Of a DNA stretch of 64,000 nucleotides, positions 46,705 through 56,069 are shown piece after piece. A model generated the notes under the pieces. It searched no databases. It saw only the letters and a list, made by a program, of their open reading frames with translations, and had not been told where the DNA came from. The stretch is from Pseudomonadales bacterium (GTDB taxonomy: Bacteria; Pseudomonadota; Gammaproteobacteria; Pseudomonadales; UBA7434). Numbering within the stretch: the stretch's first letter is position 1; every line of letters starts with the position of its first letter. The position numbers were made by a program, and so were the translations under genes. The stretch is from assembly GCA_028223755.1 (NCBI GenBank), contig JAOIUY010000002.1:1-64000 (forward strand), read 5' to 3'.

Positions 46705-47280
46705 TCAGGCATTACCGGGCTGTATTGCAAGGGCGCTTAAATCAACACCCAATAGTTTGGCTGCTGCTTCAGCGCGCAAATGATAAGGTGTCGAAAATAA
46801 AATTTCTGGCGACGCTGGAGATGTTAGCCAAGCATTCTCCATTATTTCTTGCTCCAACTGTCCTGCATCCCATCCTGCATAGCCAAGCACAAATAAAAAC
46901 TTATCTGGGCCTTGCCCTTTACCTAACGCTTTTAAAATATCTTTTGACCCTGTTAATGCAACGTCTTTTGTAATGTGTAAAGTAGATAACCAATCATCCG
47001 AAGCTGGGGATGATTCATGTAGGACAAAACCGCGCTCTAAACCGACTGGGCCGCCAACCATCACAGGTTGCGTATTTAAGTCTGACGTTTCAATGGCATC
47101 AAACTCTTTTATTAAATCATTAAATTTTAATTCGGAGGGGCGATTAATAATAATGCCCATAGCACCGCCTTCATCATGCTCACAAATATAAGCCACACTG
47201 GATTTGAAAATACCATCATCCAGAGAAGGCGTAGCAATTAAGAATTGGTTGCGCAACGATTCGGATTTAGTAAAACTCAT
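46705..47280 (-). CDS. yqgE: YqgE/AlgH family protein
   Basis: A 191-aa protein of the UPF0301/AlgH family: 'SLRNQFLIATPSLDDGIFKSSVAYICEHDEGGAMGIIINRPSE', 'VMVGGPV..ERGFVLHES', 'FLFVLGYAGWDAGQLEQEI..NAWL'. The ATG at 47280 matches the family start; the frame to 47313 adds 11 unlikely residues. The biochemical function is unknown; in Pseudomonas it affects alginate regulation. Forms a pair with ruvX. Confidence 0.94.
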   Translation of the reverse strand: MSFTKSESLRNQFLIATPSLDDGIFKSSVAYICEHDEGGAMGIIINRPSELKFNDLIKEFDAIETSDLNTQPVMVGGPVGLERGFVLHESSPASDDWLSTLHITKDVALTGSKDILKALGKGQGPDKFLFVLGYAGWDAGQLEQEIMENAWLTSPASPEILFSTPYHLRAEAAAKLLGVDLSALAIQPGNA

Positions 47281-47370
47281 TTTTAATTCCCTCCATCGTG
47301 CAATATGAAACATGAGGCATGCTGTCAGATAACTCAGCGTGGCTAATCATTAATTTTGATATATCGTATT

Positions 47371-48147
47371 TTAAATCTGTTCGTCACGCAAAAAAACCCA
47401 CTGCTTTGCATCAGATGAATCTTTATCAAAGCGATAGCCTGCCGTATTGAATTTTTTTAGCTTAGCCGGATCTTCAATGCGCTGCTTAATGATATAAGCA
47501 CTCATCAAGCCTCTTGCCTTTTTCGCATAAAAACTAATGATTTTATATTTGCCATTTTTATAGTCTTTAAATACCGGCGTTATAATTTCAGTATCTAATA
47601 ACTTTTTATCAACAACATTAAAGTATTCATTAGAAGCTAAATTAATTAGCACTTTAGATTTCATACCTGTTAATTGTTTTTTTAGCGCAGCGCTCGGTTG
47701 ACTACCCCAAAATTCATAGAGGTTTTTTCCTCTGCCATTTTCTAATTTAGTGCCCATTTCTAAACGATAAGCCTGAATAAGATCTAACGGTCTTAATACG
47801 CCGTACAAACCACTTAATATTCGAAGATGTGATTGAGCAAAGCTAAAGTCATCTTCATTAAATGATTCTGCATCTAAGCCCGTATAAACATCGCCTTTAA
47901 ATGCGAGCAATGCTTGCTTAGCATTTTTTTTAGTGAACGGCGTATGCCAATTCATAAATCGCTCAGAATTTAACTCGCCGATTTTTTGGCTAACGCCCAT
48001 TAGGTTTACAATATCATCAGGCGCATAGCCCCGCATAATATCGACCAGCTCGGCAGAGTCTTTTAACATAAGCGGCTTAGTTGCCGTATTGGTGATAGCC
48101 GGTGTTTCAAAATCTAAGGTTTTAGCCGGAGAAATAACAACGAGCAT
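47371..48147 (-). CDS. yaaA: Peroxide stress protein YaaA
   Basis: A 258-aa DUF328/UPF0246 protein that lowers intracellular iron and DNA damage under peroxide stress. Diagnostic segments: 'MLVVISPAKTLDFETP', 'LMGVSQKIGELN..RF..W', 'QALLAFKGDVYTGLDAESF', 'LSGLYGVLRPLDLIQAYRLEMGTKL', and 'ISFYAKKARGLMSAYII'. Length and start fit. Single gene. Confidence 0.96.
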   Translation of the reverse strand: MLVVISPAKTLDFETPAITNTATKPLMLKDSAELVDIMRGYAPDDIVNLMGVSQKIGELNSERFMNWHTPFTKKNAKQALLAFKGDVYTGLDAESFNEDDFSFAQSHLRILSGLYGVLRPLDLIQAYRLEMGTKLENGRGKNLYEFWGSQPSAALKKQLTGMKSKVLINLASNEYFNVVDKKLLDTEIITPVFKDYKNGKYKIISFYAKKARGLMSAYIIKQRIEDPAKLKKFNTAGYRFDKDSSDAKQWVFLRDEQI

Positions 48148-48351
48148 AAATCAAAGCCTTTTTAGTCAATGAACTCATAGCATTATGAGCGTTTCTGGTT
48201 TTCTATATTATCTGCATTATCTGCTTTTAAGCCACGCGAATTAGCACTGAGGTAAAATTGTTGCAAAATTCGCGATCTTGAGCCTGTAGTCTGTTTTACC
48301 GCTGCGCTTATTAGATTAAGATTATAAGCCTCTGTAACGGATGGTTCTATT

Positions 48352-49686
48352 ATGTTTAAGCACTTTTTTCTATCAGCACAGATATCGCCCGCAAAGTTAA
48401 AGGCCGCAAAACTCACTGACTTTATTTTCTGTATGAGTTTGCTAGCAGTACTATCCTCTTGCTCGGTCAATCCTGTGACCGGCAAGCAAGAGCTGGCCTG
48501 GGTCGATGAAAGCTGGGAGCGCAAAATTGGCGAACAGCATTACAGTCATCAGCAACAAGCTGGCGGCGGTCCCTATATTATTGATCCCGACTTAACGCTC
48601 TATGTGCGCTCGGTTGGTAAAAAGCTTGCCCAGTATAGCAAACGCTCTCACCTGCCCTACGATTTTATCGTGCTGAATGATTCGAGCCCTAACGCTTGGG
48701 CTTTGCCAGGAGGCAAAATTGCGATTAATCGCGGTTTGTTGGTGTCATTGAATAATGAAGCTGAATTAGCTGCTGTCTTGGCCCATGAGATTGTTCATGC
48801 TGATGCGCGGCACTCAGCGCAAAGCCAAGAAGTTGGCTCGCTAATCTCGGTTGGCCAGCTTGCTGCTAACGTATTGCTCTCTAATGCGGGTTACAGCAAT
48901 AAAGCACTGCAACAAGGTATTGCCTACACGGGCCTTTATGGACAGACACGTTATAGCCGCAGTCGTGAACTCGAAGCAGATTTGTATGGCATGGAATATA
49001 TGAGTGCCGCCGGCTATGATCCGGAGGCTGCGGTAAGCTTACAGAAAACCTTCGTCGAACTTTCAAAAGATCGCCGCAGTGATGCTTTTAGTGCTTTGTT
49101 TGCCTCTCATCCACCTTCAGAGTCACGCGTTGCCGCTAACGAGCAAACGGCGTGGACCCTCAAACGCGGTGGCGTGCGCGGTAAAGCTCGCTACCAACAA
49201 GAAATTAAACAATTAATGACACGCAAGCCTGCCTATGATTTGTCAGACAAAGCCAAAAAAGCGATTGGCGAGAAAAAATATACCGAGGCGATTAAGTTAG
49301 CCAATAAAGCGATAAAAATAGAACCGCTAGAAAGTGAGTTTTTTGAAGTTAAAGGCGCGGCGCAGACAAAATTAAATCGCTCAAGCGATGCGTTAAAATC
49401 CTTTGATCAAGCTATCGCGCTCAACGATCAATACTACGCACCCATCTTACGTCGTGGTATTTTGCGCTATGAGCTTAGGTCTTACGAAAGTGCAGAGCGC
49501 GATCTAAAAGCCAGTCTATTATTAGCCCCCACCCAAATTGCGTATATTAAGTTGGGTGAAATCGCTGAAGAAAAAGACCTTTGCGCTGAAGCGGCAAAAT
49601 ACTATCGGCAAGCGGCGCAGGCTGGCCCACAGAATCAGCAATCGTTACAACAGAAGATCTTAGCGTTGCAAGCAAGCTGCCGCTAA
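48352..49686 (+). CDS. M48 family metallopeptidase lipoprotein with TPR
   Basis: A 444-aa periplasmic lipoprotein resembling BepA/LoiP-type proteases. Signal with lipobox 'LSSC' (near residue 36), then 'SVNPVTGKQELAWVDE', the HExxH zinc site in 'VLAHEIVHADARHS', the third ligand Glu in 'RELEADLYGMEYM', and a C-terminal TPR region (about 305-440). Likely removes misassembled outer-membrane proteins; the exact target is inferred. Convergent with a small lipoprotein gene, overlapping by 4 nt. Confidence 0.91.
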   Translation: MFKHFFLSAQISPAKLKAAKLTDFIFCMSLLAVLSSCSVNPVTGKQELAWVDESWERKIGEQHYSHQQQAGGGPYIIDPDLTLYVRSVGKKLAQYSKRSHLPYDFIVLNDSSPNAWALPGGKIAINRGLLVSLNNEAELAAVLAHEIVHADARHSAQSQEVGSLISVGQLAANVLLSNAGYSNKALQQGIAYTGLYGQTRYSRSRELEADLYGMEYMSAAGYDPEAAVSLQKTFVELSKDRRSDAFSALFASHPPSESRVAANEQTAWTLKRGGVRGKARYQQEIKQLMTRKPAYDLSDKAKKAIGEKKYTEAIKLANKAIKIEPLESEFFEVKGAAQTKLNRSSDALKSFDQAIALNDQYYAPILRRGILRYELRSYESAERDLKASLLLAPTQIAYIKLGEIAEEKDLCAEAAKYYRQAAQAGPQNQQSLQQKILALQASCR

Positions 49687-49916
49687 CAAAAGTAATTGCC
49701 CGTCGCTTTGCCACGGCGCCGGCATTCTTTTTGATAATTACCACAAGCTACGGCCATACCTGGGGTTAAATTGTCATTGGATAAGCACTCCTCCATATGA
49801 TCAAGAAGTGCTTCATCACTAATGTTCATAGGCTTTTCACAGCCACTTAAGCTTAACAATAAACCTAATAATAAACTTGCTAATATGGCTAAATTAATGC
49901 GTTCTCTGCTTAGCAT
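49683..49916 (-). CDS. Small cysteine-rich lipoprotein, hypothetical
   Basis: A 77-aa protein with signal peptide and lipobox 'LSGC' at about residue 26; the mature part has four more Cys (EECL, VACG, KECR and the last residue), suggesting two disulfides in the periplasm. No family recognised. It converges on the M48 peptidase gene with a 4-nt overlap. Confidence 0.65.
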   Translation of the reverse strand: MLSRERINLAILASLLLGLLLSLSGCEKPMNISDEALLDHMEECLSNDNLTPGMAVACGNYQKECRRRGKATGNYFC

Positions 49917-50079
49917 AATAGTGCTCTCGTTAGCTCACCTGTTTATATAAAACGGCCTCGCCCTAATAAGAAAATAAATCAGCAACAAGTCTAGACACTT
50001 TATCATTGGGCTAATTCCATGTGTATAATCTGCAATATAATGTATTCTAATAATAATGCTCTGCTTTTAAATAAAAGCT

Positions 50080-50652
50080 ATGAATCGAATAGCCCATATG
50101 GGACCCCCTGTGAATAACAAAACTCAGCTGCTCACACGCTTTGTAACCACTATTGATCATTGGACTCTAAAGACCGGTCATGCAATTGCTTGGTTACTAG
50201 TACTGATGGTTCTCGTACAAAGCTTGGTTGTTATTCTCCGCTATGGTTTCGAAGTAGGTTCTATTGCTTTGCAAGAATCTGTCACTTATCTGCATGCTAT
50301 CTGTTTTATGTTAGGTATTGCTTACACACTTAAAATGGACGGCCACGTCCGCGTTGATATTTTTTATCGTCGCTTTACGCCACAGAAAAAAGCACTGATC
50401 AATTTATTGGGCTCTCTTTGTTTTTTGCTGCCACTTTGCTTATTAATATTTACCACTAGCTTCCAATATGTCCTGCAAGCCTGGCAAGTTAAAGAGCAAT
50501 CACAAGACAGCGGAGGACTGCCCATCGTGTATTTATTAAAAACTTTAATCCCTCTACTAGCTACAGGGCTATTACTACAGGCCTTGGCTGAAATGGGTAG
50601 ATCGATCTTAACGCTGCTCGCCAACAATAGTGAAGCAAAGGCGGAGCATTAA
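50080..50652 (+). CDS. dctQ: TRAP transporter small permease (DctQ type)
   Basis: A 190-aa inner-membrane protein with four helices, the small subunit of a tripartite ATP-independent periplasmic transporter: 'MVLVQSLVVILRYGFEVGSIALQESVTYLHAICFMLGIAYTLKMDGHVRVDIFY' is the DctQ signature. Starts at 50080, 50098 or 50110 are possible. The large permease gene begins one base after the stop, so they are cotranscribed. Together with DctM and DctP it imports organic acids using a sodium gradient. Confidence 0.92.
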   Translation: MNRIAHMGPPVNNKTQLLTRFVTTIDHWTLKTGHAIAWLLVLMVLVQSLVVILRYGFEVGSIALQESVTYLHAICFMLGIAYTLKMDGHVRVDIFYRRFTPQKKALINLLGSLCFLLPLCLLIFTTSFQYVLQAWQVKEQSQDSGGLPIVYLLKTLIPLLATGLLLQALAEMGRSILTLLANNSEAKAEH

Positions 50653-50653
50653 G

Positions 50654-52021
50654 ATGATTGAATTTATTCCGCTGTTTATGTTTATTATTGTTTGCCTAGT
50701 ATTGATGCTCGGTTATCCGGTTGCTTTTTCACTAGCCGGTACGGCACTGATTTTTGCATTTATTGGTGCCACTGCTAATGTCTTTGATCCAAGTCTATTG
50801 GGTGCATTTCCAAGTCGTATTTTTGGCGTTATGACTAACGTAACCTTAATAGCCGTTCCATTATTTGTCTTTATGGGTGTGATGCTCGAAAAATCACGGC
50901 TTGCTGAAGATCTATTGGACAGTATGGCGGCACTCTTCGGTAGGCGTCGGGGCGGTCTTGGCTATGCTGTCGTCATCGTCGGTATGTTGCTAGCAGCAAG
51001 TACCGGTATTGTTGGCGCAACGGTTGTCACTATGGGCTTAATGTCTTTGCCGACCATGCTTAAACATAAATACAATCCCGCACTGGCAACCGGTACGATT
51101 TGCGCCACCGGCACACTGGGACAAATTATTCCGCCGTCTATCGCACTGGTGCTCTTAGGTGACATTCTGTCTACGGCCTACCAGCAGGCACAAATCAATC
51201 AAGGCATCTTTAGTCCAAAAACGATTTCTGTTGGCGATTTGTTTGTTGGCGCCTTAGTACCAGGTATGATTTTAGTGGCTTTATATTTGCTCTATATCTT
51301 TATTTATTCATCAATAAAGCCGACTGTAGCACCTGCATATGAAGACAATAAAAACGTTTCGGCTATTCATATACTTTCTAATTTATTACCGCCACTTGCA
51401 CTTATTTTTTTAGTGCTCGGATCAATACTTGCCGGTGCTGCCACACCTACCGAAGCGGCGGCTGTTGGCGCGCTTGGCGCAACAACTATCGCCTTGTGTA
51501 AACAGCAGTTAACTTTATCTCGCCTTAGAGAAGTTGTTAGAGAAACGCTTAAAATTACCAGCATGGTATTTATGATTTTGCTTGGCGCAACGCTGTTTTC
51601 CTTAGTGTTCAGAGGCTATGGTGGTGATGAATTAGTCCAGTCTTTATTTGTGGATATGCCAGGCGGGCGTGTAGGTGCACTACTGGTCGTCATGGCTGTT
51701 ATATTTTTGCTGGGCTTTATCTTAGACTTTATTGAAATTACTTTTGTCGTGGTTCCTATTGTTGGCCCTATTTTGCTCGCCATGGGTTTTGACCCGATCT
51801 GGCTAGGCATTATGATTGCCGTTAATCTACAGACCTCTTTCTTAACGCCCCCTTTTGGGTTCGCATTGTTTTACCTTCGCGGTGTTGCACCTAAGGAAAT
51901 ATCGACCGCCACAATTTATCGTGGCGTCGCACCCTTTATTTTAATACAACTGTTTTTGCTGTTTTTAATGGCGCGCTGGCCAACCATTGTTACTTGGTTA
52001 CCGGAACAAATTTACAATTAA
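50654..52021 (+). CDS. dctM: TRAP transporter large permease (DctM type)
   Basis: A 455-aa membrane protein of 12 or so helices, the transport subunit. Signatures: 'LMLGYPVAFSLAGTALIFAF', 'AVPLFVFMGVMLEKSRLAEDLLD', 'GIVGATVVTMGLMSLPTML', 'ATGTLGQIIPPSIALVLLG' and 'GAATPTEAAAVGALGA'. The ATG at 50654 follows the dctQ stop by one base; the frame begins earlier at 50630 but the extra residues overlap dctQ. The insertion between helices near 'AYQQAQINQGIFSPKTI' is typical of the TakM-type subgroup. Confidence 0.94.
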   Translation: MIEFIPLFMFIIVCLVLMLGYPVAFSLAGTALIFAFIGATANVFDPSLLGAFPSRIFGVMTNVTLIAVPLFVFMGVMLEKSRLAEDLLDSMAALFGRRRGGLGYAVVIVGMLLAASTGIVGATVVTMGLMSLPTMLKHKYNPALATGTICATGTLGQIIPPSIALVLLGDILSTAYQQAQINQGIFSPKTISVGDLFVGALVPGMILVALYLLYIFIYSSIKPTVAPAYEDNKNVSAIHILSNLLPPLALIFLVLGSILAGAATPTEAAAVGALGATTIALCKQQLTLSRLREVVRETLKITSMVFMILLGATLFSLVFRGYGGDELVQSLFVDMPGGRVGALLVVMAVIFLLGFILDFIEITFVVVPIVGPILLAMGFDPIWLGIMIAVNLQTSFLTPPFGFALFYLRGVAPKEISTATIYRGVAPFILIQLFLLFLMARWPTIVTWLPEQIYN

Positions 52022-52173
52022 TACAATCTAGGTATTTGTAGTAATTCTTTTTTATTGTTTTCGCATGTACCATTAGCGACATTAGCTACTAAAGCACAAT
52101 CATCACAAGCACAACATAAGCAAAGTAAACCATTGCCTTTCTATTGGCTTCATTTATAACGAGTCTTATTCTC

Positions 52174-52563
52174 ATGAATACTATCGACGACAACCCAACG
52201 CCAAATGGCGAAATGTCTCTTCAAACTATCGCTATGCCGAAAGATACCAATGCAAGCGGAGATATATTTGGTGGCTGGTTACTATCACAAATGGATATTG
52301 CTGCAGGCGTTGCTGCGGGTAAAGTAGCGGGCGGTCGAGTTGCAACTGTTGCTATCGACAATATGAACTTTCTTGTCCCCGTTCATGTGGGCGCAGTGGT
52401 AGGTTGTTATACAGAGATCGTCAGCGTTGGCCGCAGCTCAATTCAAGTTTTAGTTGAGGTCTGGATTGATAGCGGCATAAATGATGAAAAAATCAAAGTC
52501 ACCGAAGGTTTGTTTGTCTTTGTCTCTATTGATAATAATGGCCGAACTCGCGCTGTTAAATAG
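52174..52563 (+). CDS. Acyl-CoA thioesterase (YciA-like hotdog)
   Basis: A 129-aa hotdog-fold thioesterase that hydrolyses acyl-CoA: 'LQTIAMPKDTNASGDIFGGWLLSQMDIAAGVAAGK' with the catalytic Asp region, 'VATVAIDNMNFLVPVHVGAVVGCYTEI'. Closest in pattern to YciA. ATG at 52174 preferred over an upstream TTG at 52144. It sits between the TRAP permease genes and the convergent binding-protein gene; its stop is adjacent to the dctP stop. Confidence 0.92.
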   Translation: MNTIDDNPTPNGEMSLQTIAMPKDTNASGDIFGGWLLSQMDIAAGVAAGKVAGGRVATVAIDNMNFLVPVHVGAVVGCYTEIVSVGRSSIQVLVEVWIDSGINDEKIKVTEGLFVFVSIDNNGRTRAVK

Positions 52564-53682
52564 TTAGTCTCTCATATCGTAATAAGCGCGCTCGCTTATT
52601 TGGTGGTAAGCATTGACGCTTTTACGATAGGCGTCATACGATGCATAGACCTTTTTAAACATCTCGTCCTTATTCGCATTTTCTTCCATCACTGCTTTTG
52701 TTGTTTCGCGTAACACATTCCAAACTTCGTCAGGATAGCGTCGTATCTCTACGCCCTTCTCCTTTAGCATTTTAAGTGCAGCATTATTTCTAGACGTGTA
52801 CTCATCGAGCATATCTTGATTAATTGTTCGTGCCGCTGACTCAACGATTGCAACCAAATCATCCGGTAGTGTTTGATAGGCTTCTTTATTAATAATGAGT
52901 TCGATTGTTGGGCCTGGCTCATGCCAGCCTGGATAATAATAATACTTAGCGACATTATTAAAACCGAACGCAAGGTCGTTATACGGTGCAACCCACTCGG
53001 CGGCATCAATAACACCCGTCTGTAAAGAGGTATAGATTTCGCCGCCCGGCATATTCACTGCCGTGCCGCCCGCTCGCGTAAACACCTCGCCCCCTAGGCC
53101 AGGAATACGCATTTTTAATCCTTTAAAATCCGCTATGGTGTTTAATTCTTTATTAAACCAGCCGCCCATCTGTATGCCGGTATTACCCGCTGGCATAGGG
53201 ACTAAATTATAGGGCGCATACAATTCGCGCCATAACTCAAGGCCGCCACCGTGATAAAGCCAGCCATTCATTTCTTGTGCGTTTAATCCAAATGGTACCG
53301 AAGTAAACAGCGGCGCGGCGGGCATTTTGCCCTTCCAGTAATAAGCTGCGCCATGACCCATTTCGGCAGTGCCATTTGAAACGGCACTAAATACTTCTAG
53401 CGCAGGTACAATTTCACCGGCAGCATAAACTTTAACTTTTAAGCGACCATTGCTCATGCGATCCACGAGCTTGGCGAAATTTTCTGGCGCTACACCAAGA
53501 CCAGGAAAATTTTTTGGCCATGTTGTTACTAGCTTCCAGTTATACACTTTTTGCTGTGCACTCGCTTCTTGCCCTGCGCTTATTTGTCCTGAATTATGAC
53601 CTTGTGCGCTATCATTCCCGCCGCAAGAAACTAACAATGTCATCATGGCGCATAACGCTGCCGCTTTAATTAAAGCATTCAT
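52564..53682 (-). CDS. dctP: TRAP transporter substrate-binding lipoprotein (DctP/TakP type)
   Basis: A 372-aa periplasmic binding protein with lipobox 'LVSC' and a Gly/Gln/Ser linker. The mature part has 'YNWKLVTTWPKNFPGLGVAPENFAKLVDRMSNGRLKVKVYAAGEIVPALEVFSAVSNGTAEMGHGAAYYW', typical of TakP-like proteins that bind alpha-keto or other organic acids, and 'GLKMRIPGLGGEV' and 'GVIDAAEWVAPYND'. The substrate is inferred only by family. It is coded opposite to its permease genes, which is unusual. Confidence 0.92.
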   Translation of the reverse strand: MNALIKAAALCAMMTLLVSCGGNDSAQGHNSGQISAGQEASAQQKVYNWKLVTTWPKNFPGLGVAPENFAKLVDRMSNGRLKVKVYAAGEIVPALEVFSAVSNGTAEMGHGAAYYWKGKMPAAPLFTSVPFGLNAQEMNGWLYHGGGLELWRELYAPYNLVPMPAGNTGIQMGGWFNKELNTIADFKGLKMRIPGLGGEVFTRAGGTAVNMPGGEIYTSLQTGVIDAAEWVAPYNDLAFGFNNVAKYYYYPGWHEPGPTIELIINKEAYQTLPDDLVAIVESAARTINQDMLDEYTSRNNAALKMLKEKGVEIRRYPDEVWNVLRETTKAVMEENANKDEMFKKVYASYDAYRKSVNAYHQISERAYYDMRD

Positions 53683-53694
53683 ATTTTTTCTCTT

Positions 53695-55848
53695 TTAAAT
53701 ACTTTCTAAATTAGCGTAAGCGGCTACTAGCCACTTACTGCCCTCTTGATCAAAATTAACCTGTACTCGAGCATTACTGCCTTGACCTTCAATATTCAGA
53801 ACAACACCTTCACCAAAGATATTGTGCATGACACGCTGCCCCAGAATTAAACCCGTATCATGATCTGACGAAGCATAGGACATTCCGGCGCTCACCGGCC
53901 GGCTTATATTTGCTTTAACTCGCACTTCTTGAATACAAGTATCAGGAATTTCACGTACAAATCGCGATACCGCATTGTAAGATTCTTGACCATACCAGCG
54001 CCGCGTCTCAGCATAAGTAAGATATAGGTATTTCATCGCCCGAGTGATACCGACATAACAAAGCCGGCGCTCTTCTTCTAGCCGACCCGGCTCTTCGATC
54101 GACATTTTATGCGGAAAAAGATTTTCTTCGATACCAGCGAGATACACCACTGGGAACTCTAGCCCTTTTGCAGAGTGCAAGGTCATTAATTGCACCGCAT
54201 CCGTGTATTCATCGGCTTGCTGCTCTCCAGCATCAAGCGCGGCTGTATCTAAAAACTCTCGCAGCGCTGTACTGTCGTCGCCCTCGGGCTCAAACTGTCG
54301 GGTCGCATTAACCAATTCTTGTAAGTTCTCTATTCGCGCCTGACCCTTTTCACCGGTTTCTTTTCCATGAAACGCCATCAGGTCGCTGGCTTCTAATACA
54401 AAAGACGCTAAATCTTCTAAGCTCAACGTCTTTGATGCTTCGCCGCAATCATTAATCAAGGTCATAAAATTTTGCAGTGCGGTAATCGCTCGCTTGGTTA
54501 AGCTGCCATCAGCGATCAATTGCTCGGATGCACGCCATAACGAAGTATTTGATTCTCGTGCACGAAGCCTCAATGCTTCAACCGTTTTGTTGCCAATACC
54601 TCGTGTCGGTGTATTAATGACTCGCTCAAAGGCGGCATCATCGTCACGTCCATAAGATAGCCGCAAGTAAGCAACTGCATTTTTTATTTCTAACCGATCG
54701 TAGAATCGCTGGCCACCATAAATGCGATACGGGATCCCCGTGCGTATTAACTCTTCTTCCAATACTCGAGACTGAGCATTAGATCGGTATAATATAGCCT
54801 GCTCTGAACGAAGTAAGTGGTCACTTACATGGTCTTCGATACGCTCGACGATATAGCGTGCTTCATCTTGCTCGTTAAAGCCGGCATAGAGCGAGATAGG
54901 CTCGCCGGCCTCGCCATCGGTCCATAATTCCTTACCTAAGCGACTGGGATTATTGGCGATCACGGCGTTGGCAGCATCAAGAATGCAGGAGGTAGAGCGA
55001 TAGTTTTGCTCTAACTTAACGGTTTCAGTGCCAGGAAAGTCTTCACTGAACTGTTGGATATTTTCAATTTTTGCGCCGCGCCATCCGTAGATAGATTGGT
55101 CATCATCGCCTACTGCGGTGATGGTATTGTTATTGCCCGCCAACACTCGCAGCCAGGCATATTGAATAGTATTGGTATCCTGAAACTCATCCACCAACAA
55201 ATACTTAAACCGCTGCTGATAGTGGTTGAGTACGGTTGGTTTATTTAACCAAAGCTCATGCGCACGCAGTAGAAGCTCGCCAAAATCAACTTGGCCAGAG
55301 CGCTCACATGCGGCTTCATAGGCAAGATAGACTTGTATCAGTGTTTTTTCATAGGGATCATCGTGATGATCAACGTGTTTAGCGCGCCGACCTTCATCTT
55401 TATGGCCATTGATATACCACTGAATAGATTTAGGTGAAAAGCGCGTTTCATCAAGTTCATGTTCTTTTAATAATCGCTTAACCATTCGAAGTTGGTCATC
55501 GCTATCAATAATTTGAAAATTTTCGGGCAGGCCTGCATCTTGCCAGTGTGCTTTTAATAAACGGTGGGCAATGCCGTGAAAGGTACCGACCCACATCCCT
55601 TGCGGTGTTATTTGCAGTAATTCACCAATACGCGAACGCATTTCTTTCGCTGCTTTATTAGTAAACGTCACTGACATAATCGCCGATGGCGAAACACCTT
55701 GTACTTGCAATAGCCATGCGATGCGATGCACAAGTACTCTTGTCTTACCGCTTCCAGCACCAGCAAGTACTAACACACTTTTTTTATCGCAAGAAACAGC
55801 CTCGCGTTGAGCGCTGTTTAAAGAATCAAGAATTCGTGAAACATCCAT
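53695..55848 (-). CDS. uvrD: DNA helicase II UvrD
   Basis: Superfamily 1A 3'-5' helicase of nucleotide excision and mismatch repair. The 717-aa protein has motif I 'AGAGSGKTR' (29-37), 'VTFTNKAAKEMRSRI', motif II 'LLVDEFQDTN', motif III 'VGDDDQSIYGWRGA', 'QNYRST', and motifs V-VI 'LMTLHSAKGLEFP' and 'VGITRA'. The C-terminal 'GQRVMHNIFGEGVVLNIEGQGSNARVQVNF' is the UvrD-specific Tudor-like tail that separates it from Rep. Start at ATG 55848. 12 bp upstream of dctP but probably independent. Confidence 0.95.
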   Translation of the reverse strand: MDVSRILDSLNSAQREAVSCDKKSVLVLAGAGSGKTRVLVHRIAWLLQVQGVSPSAIMSVTFTNKAAKEMRSRIGELLQITPQGMWVGTFHGIAHRLLKAHWQDAGLPENFQIIDSDDQLRMVKRLLKEHELDETRFSPKSIQWYINGHKDEGRRAKHVDHHDDPYEKTLIQVYLAYEAACERSGQVDFGELLLRAHELWLNKPTVLNHYQQRFKYLLVDEFQDTNTIQYAWLRVLAGNNNTITAVGDDDQSIYGWRGAKIENIQQFSEDFPGTETVKLEQNYRSTSCILDAANAVIANNPSRLGKELWTDGEAGEPISLYAGFNEQDEARYIVERIEDHVSDHLLRSEQAILYRSNAQSRVLEEELIRTGIPYRIYGGQRFYDRLEIKNAVAYLRLSYGRDDDAAFERVINTPTRGIGNKTVEALRLRARESNTSLWRASEQLIADGSLTKRAITALQNFMTLINDCGEASKTLSLEDLASFVLEASDLMAFHGKETGEKGQARIENLQELVNATRQFEPEGDDSTALREFLDTAALDAGEQQADEYTDAVQLMTLHSAKGLEFPVVYLAGIEENLFPHKMSIEEPGRLEEERRLCYVGITRAMKYLYLTYAETRRWYGQESYNAVSRFVREIPDTCIQEVRVKANISRPVSAGMSYASSDHDTGLILGQRVMHNIFGEGVVLNIEGQGSNARVQVNFDQEGSKWLVAAYANLESI

Positions 55849-56069
55849 AAGGCGTTTTTTTGTTACGTCAAAGATTTAAATAATATTGAAAAAAGTTTAA
55901 TAAAAACCACGCGGAGCAATATACCGTGTGATTTATAGACATGCTAACTTTTTTAAGAAATAGTTGGTAATTATTGTTTTTTAACGAGTTATTCGCTTGC
56001 ACAAGTGCGTAAGTGTCGCGTTTAATAGGCGCACTGTTGTAGAGGTTTTACCATGCAAGACCATTTAGC

